Shown here: piece by piece, positions 9,168 to 19,474 of the stretch
Numbering within the stretch: position 1 is the stretch's first letter
Layout of the letters: every line of letters begins with the position of its first letter
Assembly (NCBI RefSeq): GCF_002752165.1
Contig: NZ_MOMB01000001.1
Coordinates: forward strand, 116,007-180,006
Reading direction: 5' to 3'
Origin: Erwinia sp. OLFS4
GTDB lineage: Bacteria > Pseudomonadota > Gammaproteobacteria > Enterobacterales > Enterobacteriaceae
Length of the DNA stretch: 64,000 bases
The notes under the pieces: model-generated
Told to the model about the DNA's origin: nothing
Databases searched by the model: none
Seen by the model: only the letters and a program-made list of their open reading frames with translations
Program-made: the position numbers and the translations under genes

Positions 9168-11375
9168 ATGGCTAAGTGGCATACACAAACTCCTTGTTTT
9201 ACACCCAATACCGCTAAAAAACCGCTAACATTCCTGATTGCGCTGGCAACCGGCAGTCTGGTGCTGAGTGGCCAGACGTCGGCTGCTGAACAGACCATGA
9301 CTGTACAGGCGACGGCGAACGATGCGGCGGCTGAAAACGCCTGGGGACCGGCCGCGACCATTGCTGCCAAGCGCACTGCCACCGCAACCAAAACCGATAC
9401 GCCGATTGAAAAAACACCGCAGTCGGTATCTGTGGTGACCCGTCAGGAAATGGAGCTGCATAATATCAATACGGTAAAAGACGCGTTTAACTACACGCCC
9501 GGCGTGGCGAGTAATCGCGGTAGTTCCGATGTTATCGATGCCCTTTCAATACGTGGTTTTAATGATATTAATACCAATCAGTACCTTGATGGACTGAAGC
9601 TGCAGAGCGATAACTACTCTGAGTTCGCCATTGATCCTTATTTCCTTGAACGTGCTGAAGTTTTGCGCGGACCGGCCTCAGTGCTGTACGGTAAAAGTAA
9701 CCCCGGTGGTGTGGTTTCGCTGGTCAGCAAGCGTCCGACGCTGGAAACGCTGCGCGAGGTGCGCTTCCAGATGGGTACCGACAACCTGTTTTCCACCGGC
9801 TTTGATTTTGGTGGTGCGCTGGATGATAACGGCGAATTCTCATATCGCCTGACCGGCCTGGCTCGCGACGCTGAGGCTCAGCAGAAAGCCAATAAAGAAA
9901 AACGCTATACCATTGCCCCTTCCTTCAGCTGGCGCCCGGATGAAAACACCACTTTCACTTTCCTCAGCTATTTCCAGAACGAACCTGAGACCGGCTATTA
10001 TGGCTGGCTGCCACGTGAAGGTACCGTGGTGCCATTTGTTGATGCCAACGGTAACCAGCATAAGCTGTCAACCGACTTTGATGATGGTGACGGTAACAAA
10101 ATCTCCCGTAATACCAAAATGGTGGGTTACAACTTCGAGCATAACTTTAACGATACCTGGACCGTGCGCCAGAATCTGCGTTATGCCGATCTGAAAACGG
10201 ATTATTTCACTATCTATGGTAATGGCTTTAATGCGGCAACCAGTGAAATCCTGCGCGGTTATGCCAAATCACAAGAGGAACTCAACGAGTTTGCCGTTGA
10301 CACCCAGGCCCAGGCCAGGTTTTCTACCGCTGCGCTTGATCATACGCTGTTGATGGGGGTCGATTATCAGCGCACCCGCAACGATATTAATGCGATTTTT
10401 GGCACCGCTACGCCGCTTAGCGCTATCGACCCGCATTATGGCAATAATCAGATGGTAGGAAGTGGCTTTCCTTATCGTTATCTGAATAAACAAGAGCAAA
10501 CCGGCCTGTATACTCAGGATCAGATGGAGTGGAATCGCTGGGTGCTGACGCTGGGTGGTCGCTATGACTATGCCATGACTTCAGCGCTGAACCGTACCAG
10601 TGAAAGCGAAACGAAAAACCATGATCAGGCTTTTACCTGGCGCGGTGGTTTGAATTACGTGTTTGATAACGGTATCGCGCCTTACTTCAGCTATAGCGAG
10701 TCCTTTATTCCAACGCCGGGTACCACGGCTGCCGGTCAGCCCTTTGACCCTTCACGGGCTAAACAGTATGAAGCCGGGGTAAAATATGTGCCGAAAGATC
10801 GTCCGATTGTTATCACCGGGGCACTGTTTCAGCTGACTAAAGATAAGAACCTGACCACCGATCCGGCGAATTCCGGCTTTAACGTGCAGAGCGGTGAAAT
10901 TCGCTCGCGGGGCATTGAGCTGGAAGCCAAAGCGGCATTAACCGCGAACGTTAACATGGTGGCGTCTTATACCTATACCGATGCGGTTTATACGCATGAT
11001 ACGAAGTATCAGGATCGCACGCCGGTGCAGGTGCCTAAACATATGGCCTCGTTGTGGACAGATTACACCTTTCATGAAACCGCGCTGTCTGGCCTGACCT
11101 TTGGGGCAGGGGTGCGCTATGTTGGTGAAAGTCAGGGGCTGTATCAGTTCCAGAGCGGCGCTGAGCAGAATCAGAACTTTGCCGTCGCCGGCTATACCAC
11201 CGTCGATGCGCTGGTTAAATATGATCTCGGCCGTTTTGGTCTGCCTGGCTCGTCAATTGGTGTTAATGTCAATAACCTGCTGAACCGTGAATATGTTGCC
11301 AGCTGCTATCATGAGTATGATTGCTACTGGGGACACGATCGTCAGATTATTGGTACCGCGACTTTCCGTTTCTGA
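9168..11375 (+). CDS. fhuA: TonB-dependent ferrichrome outer membrane receptor FhuA
   Basis: A 735-residue outer membrane receptor (747 in E. coli) that imports ferric ferrichrome using TonB energy. After the signal sequence (cleavage near TSAAEQ) the mature N-terminus has a TonB box-like TMTVQAT. The plug domain carries ESAWGPAAT-like NAWGPAATI and RGPASVLYGKS. The barrel includes the conserved FLSYFQNEPETGYYGWLP stretch. The C-terminal strand ends in aromatic Phe (TATFRF), as needed for insertion. Two cysteines near the C-terminus (ASCYHEYDCYWG) match the FhuA disulphide. It heads fhuACDB and in E. coli the protein is also a phage and colicin M receptor. Confidence 0.96.
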   Translation: MAKWHTQTPCFTPNTAKKPLTFLIALATGSLVLSGQTSAAEQTMTVQATANDAAAENAWGPAATIAAKRTATATKTDTPIEKTPQSVSVVTRQEMELHNINTVKDAFNYTPGVASNRGSSDVIDALSIRGFNDINTNQYLDGLKLQSDNYSEFAIDPYFLERAEVLRGPASVLYGKSNPGGVVSLVSKRPTLETLREVRFQMGTDNLFSTGFDFGGALDDNGEFSYRLTGLARDAEAQQKANKEKRYTIAPSFSWRPDENTTFTFLSYFQNEPETGYYGWLPREGTVVPFVDANGNQHKLSTDFDDGDGNKISRNTKMVGYNFEHNFNDTWTVRQNLRYADLKTDYFTIYGNGFNAATSEILRGYAKSQEELNEFAVDTQAQARFSTAALDHTLLMGVDYQRTRNDINAIFGTATPLSAIDPHYGNNQMVGSGFPYRYLNKQEQTGLYTQDQMEWNRWVLTLGGRYDYAMTSALNRTSESETKNHDQAFTWRGGLNYVFDNGIAPYFSYSESFIPTPGTTAAGQPFDPSRAKQYEAGVKYVPKDRPIVITGALFQLTKDKNLTTDPANSGFNVQSGEIRSRGIELEAKAALTANVNMVASYTYTDAVYTHDTKYQDRTPVQVPKHMASLWTDYTFHETALSGLTFGAGVRYVGESQGLYQFQSGAEQNQNFAVAGYTTVDALVKYDLGRFGLPGSSIGVNVNNLLNREYVASCYHEYDCYWGHDRQIIGTATFRF

Positions 11376-11383
11376 TGTAAAAC

Positions 11384-11405
11384 CGGGCGCGCAGTGGTGC
11401 GCCCG
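11384..11405 (+). other. Stem-loop between fhuA and fhuC
   Basis: CGGGCGC pairs with GCGCCCG across an 8-base loop, right after the fhuA stop. No T run follows, so it is not a standard terminator. It could lower expression of fhuCDB relative to fhuA or protect the fhuA 3' end. Confidence 0.45.
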
Positions 11406-11421
11406 TCGACAGATGATAACC

Positions 11422-12216
11422 ATGCCACAACAATGTGTTCAGGACACCACTTTTACCCTCGATCGGGCCGGTTTCAGTGTACCCGGTCGTATCTTGCTGC
11501 ATCCGCTGTCTGTTACTTTTCTCGCCGGGCAGGTATGTGGACTGATTGGACATAACGGATCGGGCAAATCAACGCTGCTGAAAATGCTCGGTCGCCACCA
11601 TGCGGCCACCTGCGGGGAAATCCGGCTAAATCAGACGCCGCTCAGTGCCTGGCGCAGTAAGGCGTTTGCCCGTGAGGTTGCTTATCTGCCGCAGCAATTG
11701 CCTGCGGCAGAAGGGATGACGGTACGTGAGCTGGTAGCTATCGGGCGCTACCCCTGGCATGGTGCGCTCGGACGCTATAGCCTGGACGATCGCCAGCACG
11801 TAGAGGAAGCAATTGCACTGGTGGGATTGCAACCGCTGGCGCAACGGCTGGTCGACAGTCTGTCCGGTGGCGAACGTCAGCGCGCCTGGCTGGCTATGCT
11901 GGTCGCGCAGAACAGCCGTTGCCTGCTGCTGGATGAACCGACCTCGGCGCTCGACATTGCCCATCAGGTGGAGGTGCTGGCGCTGATACAGCGTCTGAGT
12001 CATCAGCGCGGATTAACGGTTATTGTGGTGCTACACGATATTAATATGGCGGCCCGTTATTGTGATCAGCTGTTGGCGTTGCGCGGCGGTAACCTGATCG
12101 CCCAGGGCCCGCCGGGTGACATTATGACCACCGGGGTGCTGGGTGAAATTTACGGCATCCCTATGGGTATATTGCCGCATCCTAATCAGGGTGCCCCCGT
12201 CAGTTTTGTTTACTGA
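11422..12216 (+). CDS. fhuC: Iron(III)-hydroxamate ABC transporter ATP-binding protein
   Basis: A 264-residue ABC ATPase that powers uptake of hydroxamate siderophores through FhuB. It has Walker A GHNGSGKST near residue 43, the Q-loop in LPQQLP, the signature LSGGERQR near 147, Walker B CLLLDEPTS and the switch His in VLHDIN. Length and C-terminus (PVSFVY) match E. coli FhuC. The start is uncertain: ATG codons at 11413 and 11422 both lack a clear ribosome binding site. The second gives the length closest to E. coli (265). A much longer frame reaching back into fhuA is rejected. Confidence 0.95.
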   Translation: MPQQCVQDTTFTLDRAGFSVPGRILLHPLSVTFLAGQVCGLIGHNGSGKSTLLKMLGRHHAATCGEIRLNQTPLSAWRSKAFAREVAYLPQQLPAAEGMTVRELVAIGRYPWHGALGRYSLDDRQHVEEAIALVGLQPLAQRLVDSLSGGERQRAWLAMLVAQNSRCLLLDEPTSALDIAHQVEVLALIQRLSHQRGLTVIVVLHDINMAARYCDQLLALRGGNLIAQGPPGDIMTTGVLGEIYGIPMGILPHPNQGAPVSFVY

Positions 12217-12232
12217 GTGACAGGATGTTGTG

Positions 12233-13123
12233 ATGCCGGATTCATTTCGCCGCCGTTTTATCACCGCGCTGGCTTGTTCTCCTCTGTTATATCACTTGCC
12301 ACTGGACGCGGCAGCCACGCCGCCGACGGTTGATATCAGCCGCATTGTGGCGCTGGAATGGCTGCCGGTGGAGCTGTTGCTGACGCTGGGTGTCACACCT
12401 TATGCCGTGGCCGAAATGGCTGGCTACCGCGCCTGGGTTGCCGACCCGGTTATCCCGCAAGGATGCATTGAGGTTGGTTTGCGTACCGAACCTAATATGG
12501 AGCTGATTACCGAACTGCAACCCTCGCTGATTTTGCATTCACAGGGGTACGGTCCGGCAAAATCGATGCTGACGCCGATTGCGCCCTCTCTGGCTTTTCC
12601 TTTTAATGATGGTCGCGGCAAGCCACTCTTAACCGCACGGACTTCATTGATGACGCTGGCCGGGTACATTGGCCGGGAATCTCAGGCACAACAGCATCTT
12701 GCGGCGCTGGATACCCTGCTCAGCCAGTTACGCCACAAGCTGGCCGGTCGGGTAACGCGACCGCTATTGTTAATGTCGTTACTTGACGATCAGCATGCAC
12801 TGGTTTTCGGGCGTGGCAGCCTGTTTCTTGACGTAATGCAGGCGCTGGAACTGCCTAACGCCTGGCAGGGCGAAACCAACTTCTGGGGCAGTGCGGTGAT
12901 TGGCATTGAGCGTCTGGCTGACCTGCCGGAGGTTGACGCACTGTGCTTTGCCCATGCCGACGACGCGACAATGCAACGCCTCAGCCAGACGCCGTTATGG
13001 CAGGCGATGCCTTTTGTACGGGCCGGGCGCTTTAAGCGCATTCCTGCCGTGTGGTTTTATGGCGCAACCTGGTCTGCGATGCGTTTTTGTCACTTGCTGA
13101 ATCAGGCGCTGGAGGCGGCATGA
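12233..13123 (+). CDS. fhuD: Iron(III)-hydroxamate periplasmic binding protein
   Basis: A protein of about 296 residues that delivers ferric hydroxamates from FhuA to FhuB in the periplasm. The N-terminus MPDSFRRRFITALA resembles the twin-arginine-type leader of E. coli FhuD (RRRLLTAMA) and a signal cleavage near DAAA is likely. The mature part starts with the class III binding-protein pattern RIVALEWLPVELLLTLG. A GTG just upstream at 12230 could also initiate. The stop overlaps the fhuB ATG by four bases (ATGA), which suggests translational coupling. Confidence 0.94.
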   Translation: MPDSFRRRFITALACSPLLYHLPLDAAATPPTVDISRIVALEWLPVELLLTLGVTPYAVAEMAGYRAWVADPVIPQGCIEVGLRTEPNMELITELQPSLILHSQGYGPAKSMLTPIAPSLAFPFNDGRGKPLLTARTSLMTLAGYIGRESQAQQHLAALDTLLSQLRHKLAGRVTRPLLLMSLLDDQHALVFGRGSLFLDVMQALELPNAWQGETNFWGSAVIGIERLADLPEVDALCFAHADDATMQRLSQTPLWQAMPFVRAGRFKRIPAVWFYGATWSAMRFCHLLNQALEAA

Positions 13124-15093
13124 AAGGTGATTACCGCACCGGCTTACTGACACTGCTGCTGTTGCTGATGCTGGCGCTGTGGTTAACAATATATAACTTT
13201 CACGTCCATTTACCCTTTAGTCAGTGGCGCCAGGCAGTTAGCCAGCCCGATAACCAGCAGATTAGCCAGATGGTATTTCATTTTAGTTTGTTACCACGGC
13301 TGGCCATGTCGCTACTGGTGGGGGCGGGACTGGGTCTGGCTGGGTTGCTGTTTCAGCAGGTGTTACGTAATCCGCTGGCGGAGCCGACTACCCTCGGGGT
13401 CTCTGCCGGCGCTCAGCTGGGTCTGACGGTGGCGACATTGTGGGGCGGTGGGCTGATTGCGCCCTCAATCGCAGCGTTACTGGGGGCACTGTTACTCGGC
13501 GCGCTGGTATTTGGCGTCGCCTGGGGAAAACGCCTGTCGCCGGTGACATTAATTCTTGCCGGGCTGGTGCTTTCTCTATATTGCGGGGCGGTTAACCAGC
13601 TGATTGGTCTGTTTTATCATGAACGTTTGCAAAGCGTGCTGTTGTGGGGAACCGGTACCCTGAACCAGATGGACTGGCAGGGGGTGAACTCGCTGTGGCC
13701 CCGGGTAGTTATTTGCTTTGTGCTGGCATTGTTACTGCGACGGCCGCTGATGTTGATGAGTCTGGATGACGGCGTGGCAAAAAATCTCGGCCTGGCTTTG
13801 TCGCTGGTGCGCATCATGACGCTGACGCTGGCGATTGTACTGAGTGCCCAACTGGTTAATGCCGTCGGTATTATCGGATTTATTGCTCTGTTTGCCCCGT
13901 TACTGGCAAAATTGCTCGGTGGCCGGCGCCTGCTGAGCCGTATGTTACTGACGCCGCTGATTGGTGCGATTATCTTATGGCTGGCCGACCAGTGTGTCAT
14001 CTGGCTGACAGATAACTGGCGGGAACTGTCCACCGGTACGTTGACAGCGATTATTGGCGCGCCGCTATTGCTGTGGCTGTTACCCCGTTTGCACAGCGGT
14101 ATGGCTCCGCCCCCGCTGGATCAGCACAATAGCATGATGCCTGAGCGTCACGCGCTAGTGCGCTGGGCAGGGGTGATGCTGATACTACTGATTATCATGC
14201 TGGTGGTCGCCCTCAGTGTTGGTCGTGGTGCACAGGGCTGGCTGTGGGCCAGCGGTGAACTCTGGCAGCAGCTGCTGCCCTGGCGGTTTCCACGTACCCT
14301 GGCGGCGCTTTCTGCCGGTGCCATGCTGGCGGTAGCCAGTTGCATGGTTCAGCGTCTGACCGCGAATCCGATGGCCAGCCCGGAAGTGCTGGGGATCAGT
14401 TCTGGGGCGACCTTTGGCGTGGTTGTTATGCTGTTTCTGGTGCCTGGCGATGCTTTTGTCTGGTTGTTCAGCGCGGGCAGTCTGGGGGCGGCTGTTACGC
14501 TGTTTATTATCCTGCTGGTGGCGGCGCGGGGTGAATTTTCGCCAACCCGGATGCTGCTAGCCGGCATGGGCCTGAGTACCGCATTCAGCACCCTGCTGGT
14601 GTTATTTCTGGCAAGCGGCGATCCGCGGATGGCGGTGCTGATGACCTGGATTGCTGGTTCCACTTATAGCGTCACGCTGTCGCAGGCGCTGCATACCGCC
14701 GCGGTTGCCCTGATCCTGATCGCCCTGGCGCCGTTATGTCGCCGCTGGTTAATGATACTGCCACTTGGCAGCGTCACGGCCCGGGCGCTTGGTATTGCGC
14801 TGACACCAAGCCGGATAACAATTTTATTGCTGGTGGCGATGCTCACCGCCGCGGCAACCCTGACGGTCGGTCCCTTAAGCTTTATTGGTCTGATGGCTCC
14901 ACATATGGCGCGGATGATGGGATTCCGCCGCACTCTGCCGCAGCTGGTGATCGCAACCTTACTGGGTTGCGGGCTGATGATTCTGGCTGACTGGTGTGGA
15001 CGTATGGTGATTTTTCCGGCGCAGGTCCCGGCCGGTCTGCTGGCAACCTTTATCGGCGCGCCTTATTTTGTCTGGTTATTGCGCCGATCCTGA
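13120..15093 (+). CDS. fhuB: Iron(III)-hydroxamate ABC transporter permease (double-length)
   Basis: A 657-residue inner membrane permease made of two fused homologous halves, each of about 330 residues with about ten hydrophobic segments. It forms the ferrichrome channel with two FhuC subunits. Each half carries the BtuC/FecCD-type pattern: NPLAEPTTLGVSAG in half 1 and NPMASPEVLGISSG in half 2. Each half also has the cytoplasmic coupling region (IGFIALFAP and IGLMAPHMAR). The ATG at 13120 overlaps the fhuD stop and gives a length close to E. coli FhuB (660), so the longer frame from 13051 is rejected. Confidence 0.95.
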   Translation: MKGDYRTGLLTLLLLLMLALWLTIYNFHVHLPFSQWRQAVSQPDNQQISQMVFHFSLLPRLAMSLLVGAGLGLAGLLFQQVLRNPLAEPTTLGVSAGAQLGLTVATLWGGGLIAPSIAALLGALLLGALVFGVAWGKRLSPVTLILAGLVLSLYCGAVNQLIGLFYHERLQSVLLWGTGTLNQMDWQGVNSLWPRVVICFVLALLLRRPLMLMSLDDGVAKNLGLALSLVRIMTLTLAIVLSAQLVNAVGIIGFIALFAPLLAKLLGGRRLLSRMLLTPLIGAIILWLADQCVIWLTDNWRELSTGTLTAIIGAPLLLWLLPRLHSGMAPPPLDQHNSMMPERHALVRWAGVMLILLIIMLVVALSVGRGAQGWLWASGELWQQLLPWRFPRTLAALSAGAMLAVASCMVQRLTANPMASPEVLGISSGATFGVVVMLFLVPGDAFVWLFSAGSLGAAVTLFIILLVAARGEFSPTRMLLAGMGLSTAFSTLLVLFLASGDPRMAVLMTWIAGSTYSVTLSQALHTAAVALILIALAPLCRRWLMILPLGSVTARALGIALTPSRITILLLVAMLTAAATLTVGPLSFIGLMAPHMARMMGFRRTLPQLVIATLLGCGLMILADWCGRMVIFPAQVPAGLLATFIGAPYFVWLLRRS

Positions 15094-15189
15094 ATCTGCT
15101 GGCCGATGGATGCGGATTTAGCGGCGGGCATAAGCAAGACTCCGGGAGAGCAGCGCATAACCGACGGCTTCCCCGGTGCCGTCAGGCCG

Positions 15190-16473
15190 CTATTTTAGAC
15201 GGGAAAATACCCGGCGGGCGGCATCAATGGTGTGATTAATGTCCTGCGCGCTGTGCGCCACCGACATGAAACCGGCTTCATAGGCTGATGGCGCAAAATA
15301 CACCCCTTCTTCCAGCATCAGATGGAAGAAACGTTTAAAGCGCTCCTGGTCACAGCGGGTGACGTCTGCATAGCAGGTGACGCGTGGCGCATCGGTGAAA
15401 AACAGACCGAACATGCCGCCCACATTGTTCACCACTAACGGAATAGCCTGCTCTTTTGCCGCATCCAGCAGGCCTTGTGCCAGCTGATTAGTCAGTGCTG
15501 TCAGGGTTTCATGCACGCCGGTGCGGGCAATTTCGCTCAGGCAGGCGTGGCCGGCCGCCATGGCGATCGGATTACCGGAAAGGGTTCCCGCCTGATAGAC
15601 CGGACCGGTGGGCGCCAGCGCCATCATGACATCACGCCGGCCGCCAAAGGCTCCGACCGGCATGCCGCCGCCAATGATTTTGCCAAGGCAGGTCAGGTCG
15701 GGAATGACATCATAGTAAGCCTGAGCCCCGCCAAGGGCGACGCGAAAACCGGTCATGACTTCATCAATAATCAGCAGTGCACCGAATTCGTCACACAGGC
15801 TGCGCAGGCCGGGTAAAAAAGTCGGTTCGGGCAGGATACAATTCATGTTGCCGGCAACCGGTTCGACGATAATACAGGCAATGTCCTGCGGATAGCGCGC
15901 AAAGGCGGCCCGAACCGAATCCAGATCGTTATAGGTACAGGTCAGCGTATGTTTGGCGAAATCTGCTGGCACGCCGGGCGAGTCAGGCTGGCCAAGTGTC
16001 AGGGCGCCGGAGCCAGCCTTCACCAGCAGATGATCGGCATGGCCGTGGTAGCAGCCTTCAAATTTAATCAGCTTATCCCGTCCGGTAAAGCCGCGCGCCA
16101 GACGGATAGCGCTCATGGTGGCCTCGGTCCCTGAGTTAACCATACGCACCATATCCATGCTGGTTATCAGTCCGGTCACCAGATCGGCCATGGCAACTTC
16201 AATGGCCGTCGGGGCACCAAAACTCAGGCCGTTTTCGGCGGCTTTAATGACCGCATTGCGGATGGCAGGGTGATTATGGCCCAGCACCATCGGACCCCAG
16301 GAGCCAACATAGTCGATGTAAGCTTTGCCGTCGACATCATACAGATAAGCGCCGTCCGCCCGTTCAATAAACAGCGGCGTGCCGCCAACGCCGGTGAAAG
16401 CACGCACCGGTGAGTTGACGCCGCCGGGAATGAGTTGTTGCGCCTGGGCGAACAGGTTTTCTGACTTACTCAT
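15190..16473 (-). CDS. hemL: Glutamate-1-semialdehyde 2,1-aminomutase
   Basis: A 427-residue PLP enzyme that converts glutamate-1-semialdehyde to 5-aminolevulinate, the second dedicated step of C5-pathway haem synthesis. The PLP lysine is in [13 protein letters not shown], and [11 protein letters not shown] holds the cofactor-binding Asp. The start MSKSENLF at 16473 follows GGAGTGATTCC. A frame extending to 16560 adds a non-homologous leader and is rejected. The gene converges on fhuB, with about 96 bases between the stops, and diverges from clcA. Confidence 0.97.
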   Translation of the reverse strand: MSKSENLFAQAQQLIPGGVNSPVRAFTGVGGTPLFIERADGAYLYDVDGKAYIDYVGSWGPMVLGHNHPAIRNAVIKAAENGLSFGAPTAIEVAMADLVTGLITSMDMVRMVNSGTEATMSAIRLARGFTGRDKLIKFEGCYHGHADHLLVKAGSGALTLGQPDSPGVPADFAKHTLTCTYNDLDSVRAAFARYPQDIACIIVEPVAGNMNCILPEPTFLPGLRSLCDEFGALLIIDEVMTGFRVALGGAQAYYDVIPDLTCLGKIIGGGMPVGAFGGRRDVMMALAPTGPVYQAGTLSGNPIAMAAGHACLSEIARTGVHETLTALTNQLAQGLLDAAKEQAIPLVVNNVGGMFGLFFTDAPRVTCYADVTRCDQERFKRFFHLMLEEGVYFAPSAYEAGFMSVAHSAQDINHTIDAARRVFSRLK

Positions 16474-16638
16474 GGAATCACTCCTGAATCCGAAAAGGAA
16501 TATGTGGTTTATTCTAAGAAAAGTCGCGGGGTGGGGGAAGGTTTGCCGCAATAACGGCACGTTTTAATAAAGATTGTGCTGAACTTTTGCCCTTTTCATC
16601 GTTATGATGCCGGGAGTAAAGTCATTAGCCGCTTAATT

Positions 16639-18078
16639 ATGAATCCTGAAAAACAAGCAGAAGAGAGCCAGCAGGCAGCGCTACGGGGTCGCAGCGACTT
16701 TCTTCGTAAGGTGTTGCGCCGCGATCGCACGCCGGTAAACGTATTGCTGCTGGCCGCGCTGGTTGGGGTGCTCGCCGGGTTGCTCGGGGTCGCTTTTGAG
16801 AAAGCCGTCAGCATGATTATCGCCTGGCGTCTGGGCATATTGTCACCCGGGGCATCGTGGCTGGCACTGCGTTATCCGCTGGCGGTGATGTTGTCAGCTC
16901 TGCTGGCACTTATTGGTTACTGGCTGGTACGACGCTTTGCGCCGGAAGCCAGCGGGTCGGGTATTCCTGAAATTGAAGGCGCGCTGGAAGAGCTGCGGCC
17001 GGTGCGCTGGTGGCGGGTCATTCCGGTGAAATTTATCGGCGGTCTGGGGACGCTTGGCGCCGGTATGGTGCTTGGCCGCGAAGGTCCCACCGTCCAGATG
17101 GGGGGGAACCTCGGTCGCATGGTGGTGGATATCTTTCGTATCCAGCATGCGGAAACCCGCCATACGCTGCTGGCAACCGGTGCTGCTGCTGGCCTTTCAG
17201 CCGCCTTTAACGCGCCGCTGGCCGGTATTCTGTTTATCATCGAAGAGATGCGTTTGCAGTTTCGTTACAGCCTGATTTCTATTAAGGCTGTTTTTCTTGG
17301 CGTGGTGATGTCCTGCATCGTTTATCGCTTGTTCAACGGTGCTGGTGCGGTGATTGCCGTCGGGCGACTGGGGGATGTGTCGATAAAATCCCTCTGGCTT
17401 TATCTGCTGCTGGGTTTATTGTTTGGCGCGCTTGGCGTTGGTTTCAACGCGCTGGTGTGCCGGATTCAGGATCGTTTTTTGTCGTTTCACAGTCGCGGAA
17501 TGCGCTATACCTTACTCAGCGGGGCGCTGCTGGGCGGGTTGTGTGGTCTGCTTGGCATGATTGAACCGGAAGCGGCCGGTGGCGGTTTTAATCTGATCCC
17601 GCTGGCGGTTGCCGGTCATTACACCCTTGGCACACTGTTGTTTATTTTTATCTCGCGTGTCGTAACCACGCTGCTGTGTTTTTGTTCCGGTGCGCCGGGC
17701 GGTATTTTTGCGCCGATGCTGGCACTGGGTACCCTGGCAGGCACCGCTTTTGGCATGGCCTGTAGCGCGTTGTTACCCAGCTGGTCGCTGGATGCGGGTA
17801 CTTTTGCCATCGCCGGAATGGGTGCGTTGTTTGCGGCATCGGTACGCGCGCCGTTAACCGGTATCCTGCTGGTACTGGAAATGAGTGATAACTATCAGCT
17901 GATTTTGCCGATGATCATTACCTGCTTTGGTGCCACGCTGGTTGCACAGTTTTGCGGTGGACAGCCACTGTATTCGACGCTGCTGGCACGTACGCTTGCC
18001 AGACAGCAACCGCAGACGACCACCGCACAGGCTGCTTATTCTGCTCCACGATCAAACTTGCCAGCACAGGATGGGTAG
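16639..18078 (+). CDS. clcA: H(+)/Cl(-) exchange antiporter ClcA
   Basis: A 479-residue CLC-family antiporter of the inner membrane that exchanges two chloride ions for one proton, linked in E. coli to extreme acid resistance. The selectivity motifs are [17 protein letters not shown] (with the gating Glu) and GAPGGIFAP. The central tyrosine is in the DNYQLILP segment. The ATG at 16639 gives an E. coli-like N-terminus, and the upstream part of the frame to 16576 is rejected. The C-terminal tail after the last helix is short, as in E. coli, with no CBS domains. Confidence 0.96.
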   Translation: MNPEKQAEESQQAALRGRSDFLRKVLRRDRTPVNVLLLAALVGVLAGLLGVAFEKAVSMIIAWRLGILSPGASWLALRYPLAVMLSALLALIGYWLVRRFAPEASGSGIPEIEGALEELRPVRWWRVIPVKFIGGLGTLGAGMVLGREGPTVQMGGNLGRMVVDIFRIQHAETRHTLLATGAAAGLSAAFNAPLAGILFIIEEMRLQFRYSLISIKAVFLGVVMSCIVYRLFNGAGAVIAVGRLGDVSIKSLWLYLLLGLLFGALGVGFNALVCRIQDRFLSFHSRGMRYTLLSGALLGGLCGLLGMIEPEAAGGGFNLIPLAVAGHYTLGTLLFIFISRVVTTLLCFCSGAPGGIFAPMLALGTLAGTAFGMACSALLPSWSLDAGTFAIAGMGALFAASVRAPLTGILLVLEMSDNYQLILPMIITCFGATLVAQFCGGQPLYSTLLARTLARQQPQTTTAQAAYSAPRSNLPAQDG

Positions 18079-18132
18079 CAGATAATAAACCTATGATGGT
18101 GGCACTGCGACCTGAGTAGACTGGAGTAAGAT

Positions 18133-18477
18133 ATGAGTGACGATGTAGCGCTGCCGCTGGAATTTACCGAAGCAGCGGCAAAAAAAGTCAAAAATCTGAT
18201 TGCTGATGAAGACAATCCTGCACTGAAATTACGGGTTTATATTACCGGTGGTGGTTGCAGCGGCTTTCAGTACGGTTTTACTTTTGACGACCAGATTAAC
18301 GACGGCGATATGACCATTGAAAAAGCCGGCGTGGCGCTGGTTGTTGATCCGATGAGTCTGCAGTACCTGGTCGGTGGGGCGGTAGATTATACCGAGGGTC
18401 TGGAAGGCTCGCGTTTTATCGTAACCAATCCGAACGCCAAGAGTACCTGCGGCTGCGGTTCTTCTTTCAGCATCTGA
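18133..18477 (+). CDS. erpA: Iron-sulfur cluster insertion protein ErpA
   Basis: A 114-residue A-type Fe-S carrier that delivers clusters to targets such as IspG and IspH of the isoprenoid pathway. The three cluster cysteines are present at 42 (GGGCSGF), 106 and 108 (CGCGSSF). It has the same length as in E. coli. The start ATG follows CTGGAGTAAGAT. In E. coli the neighbours downstream are yadS and btuF; here mtnN follows directly on the opposite strand. Confidence 0.97.
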   Translation: MSDDVALPLEFTEAAAKKVKNLIADEDNPALKLRVYITGGGCSGFQYGFTFDDQINDGDMTIEKAGVALVVDPMSLQYLVGGAVDYTEGLEGSRFIVTNPNAKSTCGCGSSFSI

Positions 18478-18484
18478 ACACTCT

Positions 18485-18508
18485 GCCCTGGCACGGATGT
18501 GCCGGGGC
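18485..18508 (+). terminator. Terminator-like hairpin after erpA
   Basis: GCCCTGGCAC pairs with GTGCCGGGGC around the loop GGAT, with one G-T wobble. The following bases are only weakly T-rich (GTCAGTTT), so intrinsic termination may be partial. Confidence 0.5.
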
Positions 18509-18632
18509 GTCAGTTTGGGTCACGTTTTCCTTAGCGCACAATGCGTCCAGTCACGGTCTTTCCTTTGATAGCTCTGCCGTCACCTGCTGATTGCGAGTGA
18601 CAGCAACAGAACCGATAACGCTGGCTGCCCTG

Positions 18633-19331
18633 CTAACCTCGTTTCAGGTGGTTTAGCAGTGTTTCCACCATCAGAGATGACTGGCTGGCGGCGGTAACCA
18701 GAAATTCGTCAAAGCTAAGGTGGGATTCCTTATCGGCAACGTCCGAGATGGCGCGGATAATCACGAAAGGCACGGCAAACTGGTGGCAGACGTGGGCAAT
18801 CGCGGTGGATTCCATCTCCACGGCAATCGCCTGCGGGAAGGTTGTACGGATGCGTGCCAGCGGTCCGGCGCCATTAATAAAAGCATCTCCGCTGACAATC
18901 AGGCCGCGAACGGCATGCAGGGAAAGCTGGGTAATGCATTGCTCTGCGGCGGCAATCAGTTTCTCATCGGCTGTAAACGCCGGTGGACAGCCGGCCATCT
19001 GCCCGGGCTGATAACCAAACGCGGTGACATCAGCATCGTGATAGCGTACTTCCTCTGAAACCACGATATCGCCAACGTTCAGGCTGGCAGCCAGCCCGCC
19101 GGCTGAACCGGTATTGATAATGAAATCGGGTTGGCACAGTTGCAGTAGCAGCGTGGTGCCGAGTGCGGCGGAAACTTTACCGATGCCGGACTTCAGCAGC
19201 GCAACGTCGATCCCGTTCAGGGTCCCGGTATAAATTTCGCAGCCGGCCAGGCGGATAGTCTGACGGTTTTCGATTTTTTCGCGCAGCAAAGTGACTTCCT
19301 GCTCCATTGCGCCAATAATGCCTGCTTTCAT
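18633..19331 (-). CDS. mtnN: 5'-methylthioadenosine/S-adenosylhomocysteine nucleosidase
   Basis: A 232-residue enzyme (Pfs) that cleaves adenine from methylthioadenosine, S-adenosylhomocysteine and 5'-deoxyadenosine, clearing SAM by-products and feeding autoinducer-2 synthesis. It shows the N-terminal [13 protein letters not shown] with catalytic Glu12, the substrate motif [12 protein letters not shown], and ISDVADKE with the catalytic Asp. The start at 19331 matches E. coli, and the extra 24 codons to 19403 are rejected. It diverges from dgt. In E. coli btuF and yadS lie downstream of it on the same strand, but neither is present here. Confidence 0.96.
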   Translation of the reverse strand: MKAGIIGAMEQEVTLLREKIENRQTIRLAGCEIYTGTLNGIDVALLKSGIGKVSAALGTTLLLQLCQPDFIINTGSAGGLAASLNVGDIVVSEEVRYHDADVTAFGYQPGQMAGCPPAFTADEKLIAAAEQCITQLSLHAVRGLIVSGDAFINGAGPLARIRTTFPQAIAVEMESTAIAHVCHQFAVPFVIIRAISDVADKESHLSFDEFLVTAASQSSLMVETLLNHLKRG

Positions 19332-19474
19332 AGCGTTACTCACTAATGTTATAAAGTTGCCTGGGATTGCCACACAGTTTACCAGTAGCGGCTGGCAGGA
19401 CACAGTCTGAAATGGCGGTGGATGATGCCGGTCGCGGGTTGAACTGATTATGCGCAGAATGAAAGGAGCCAGAA

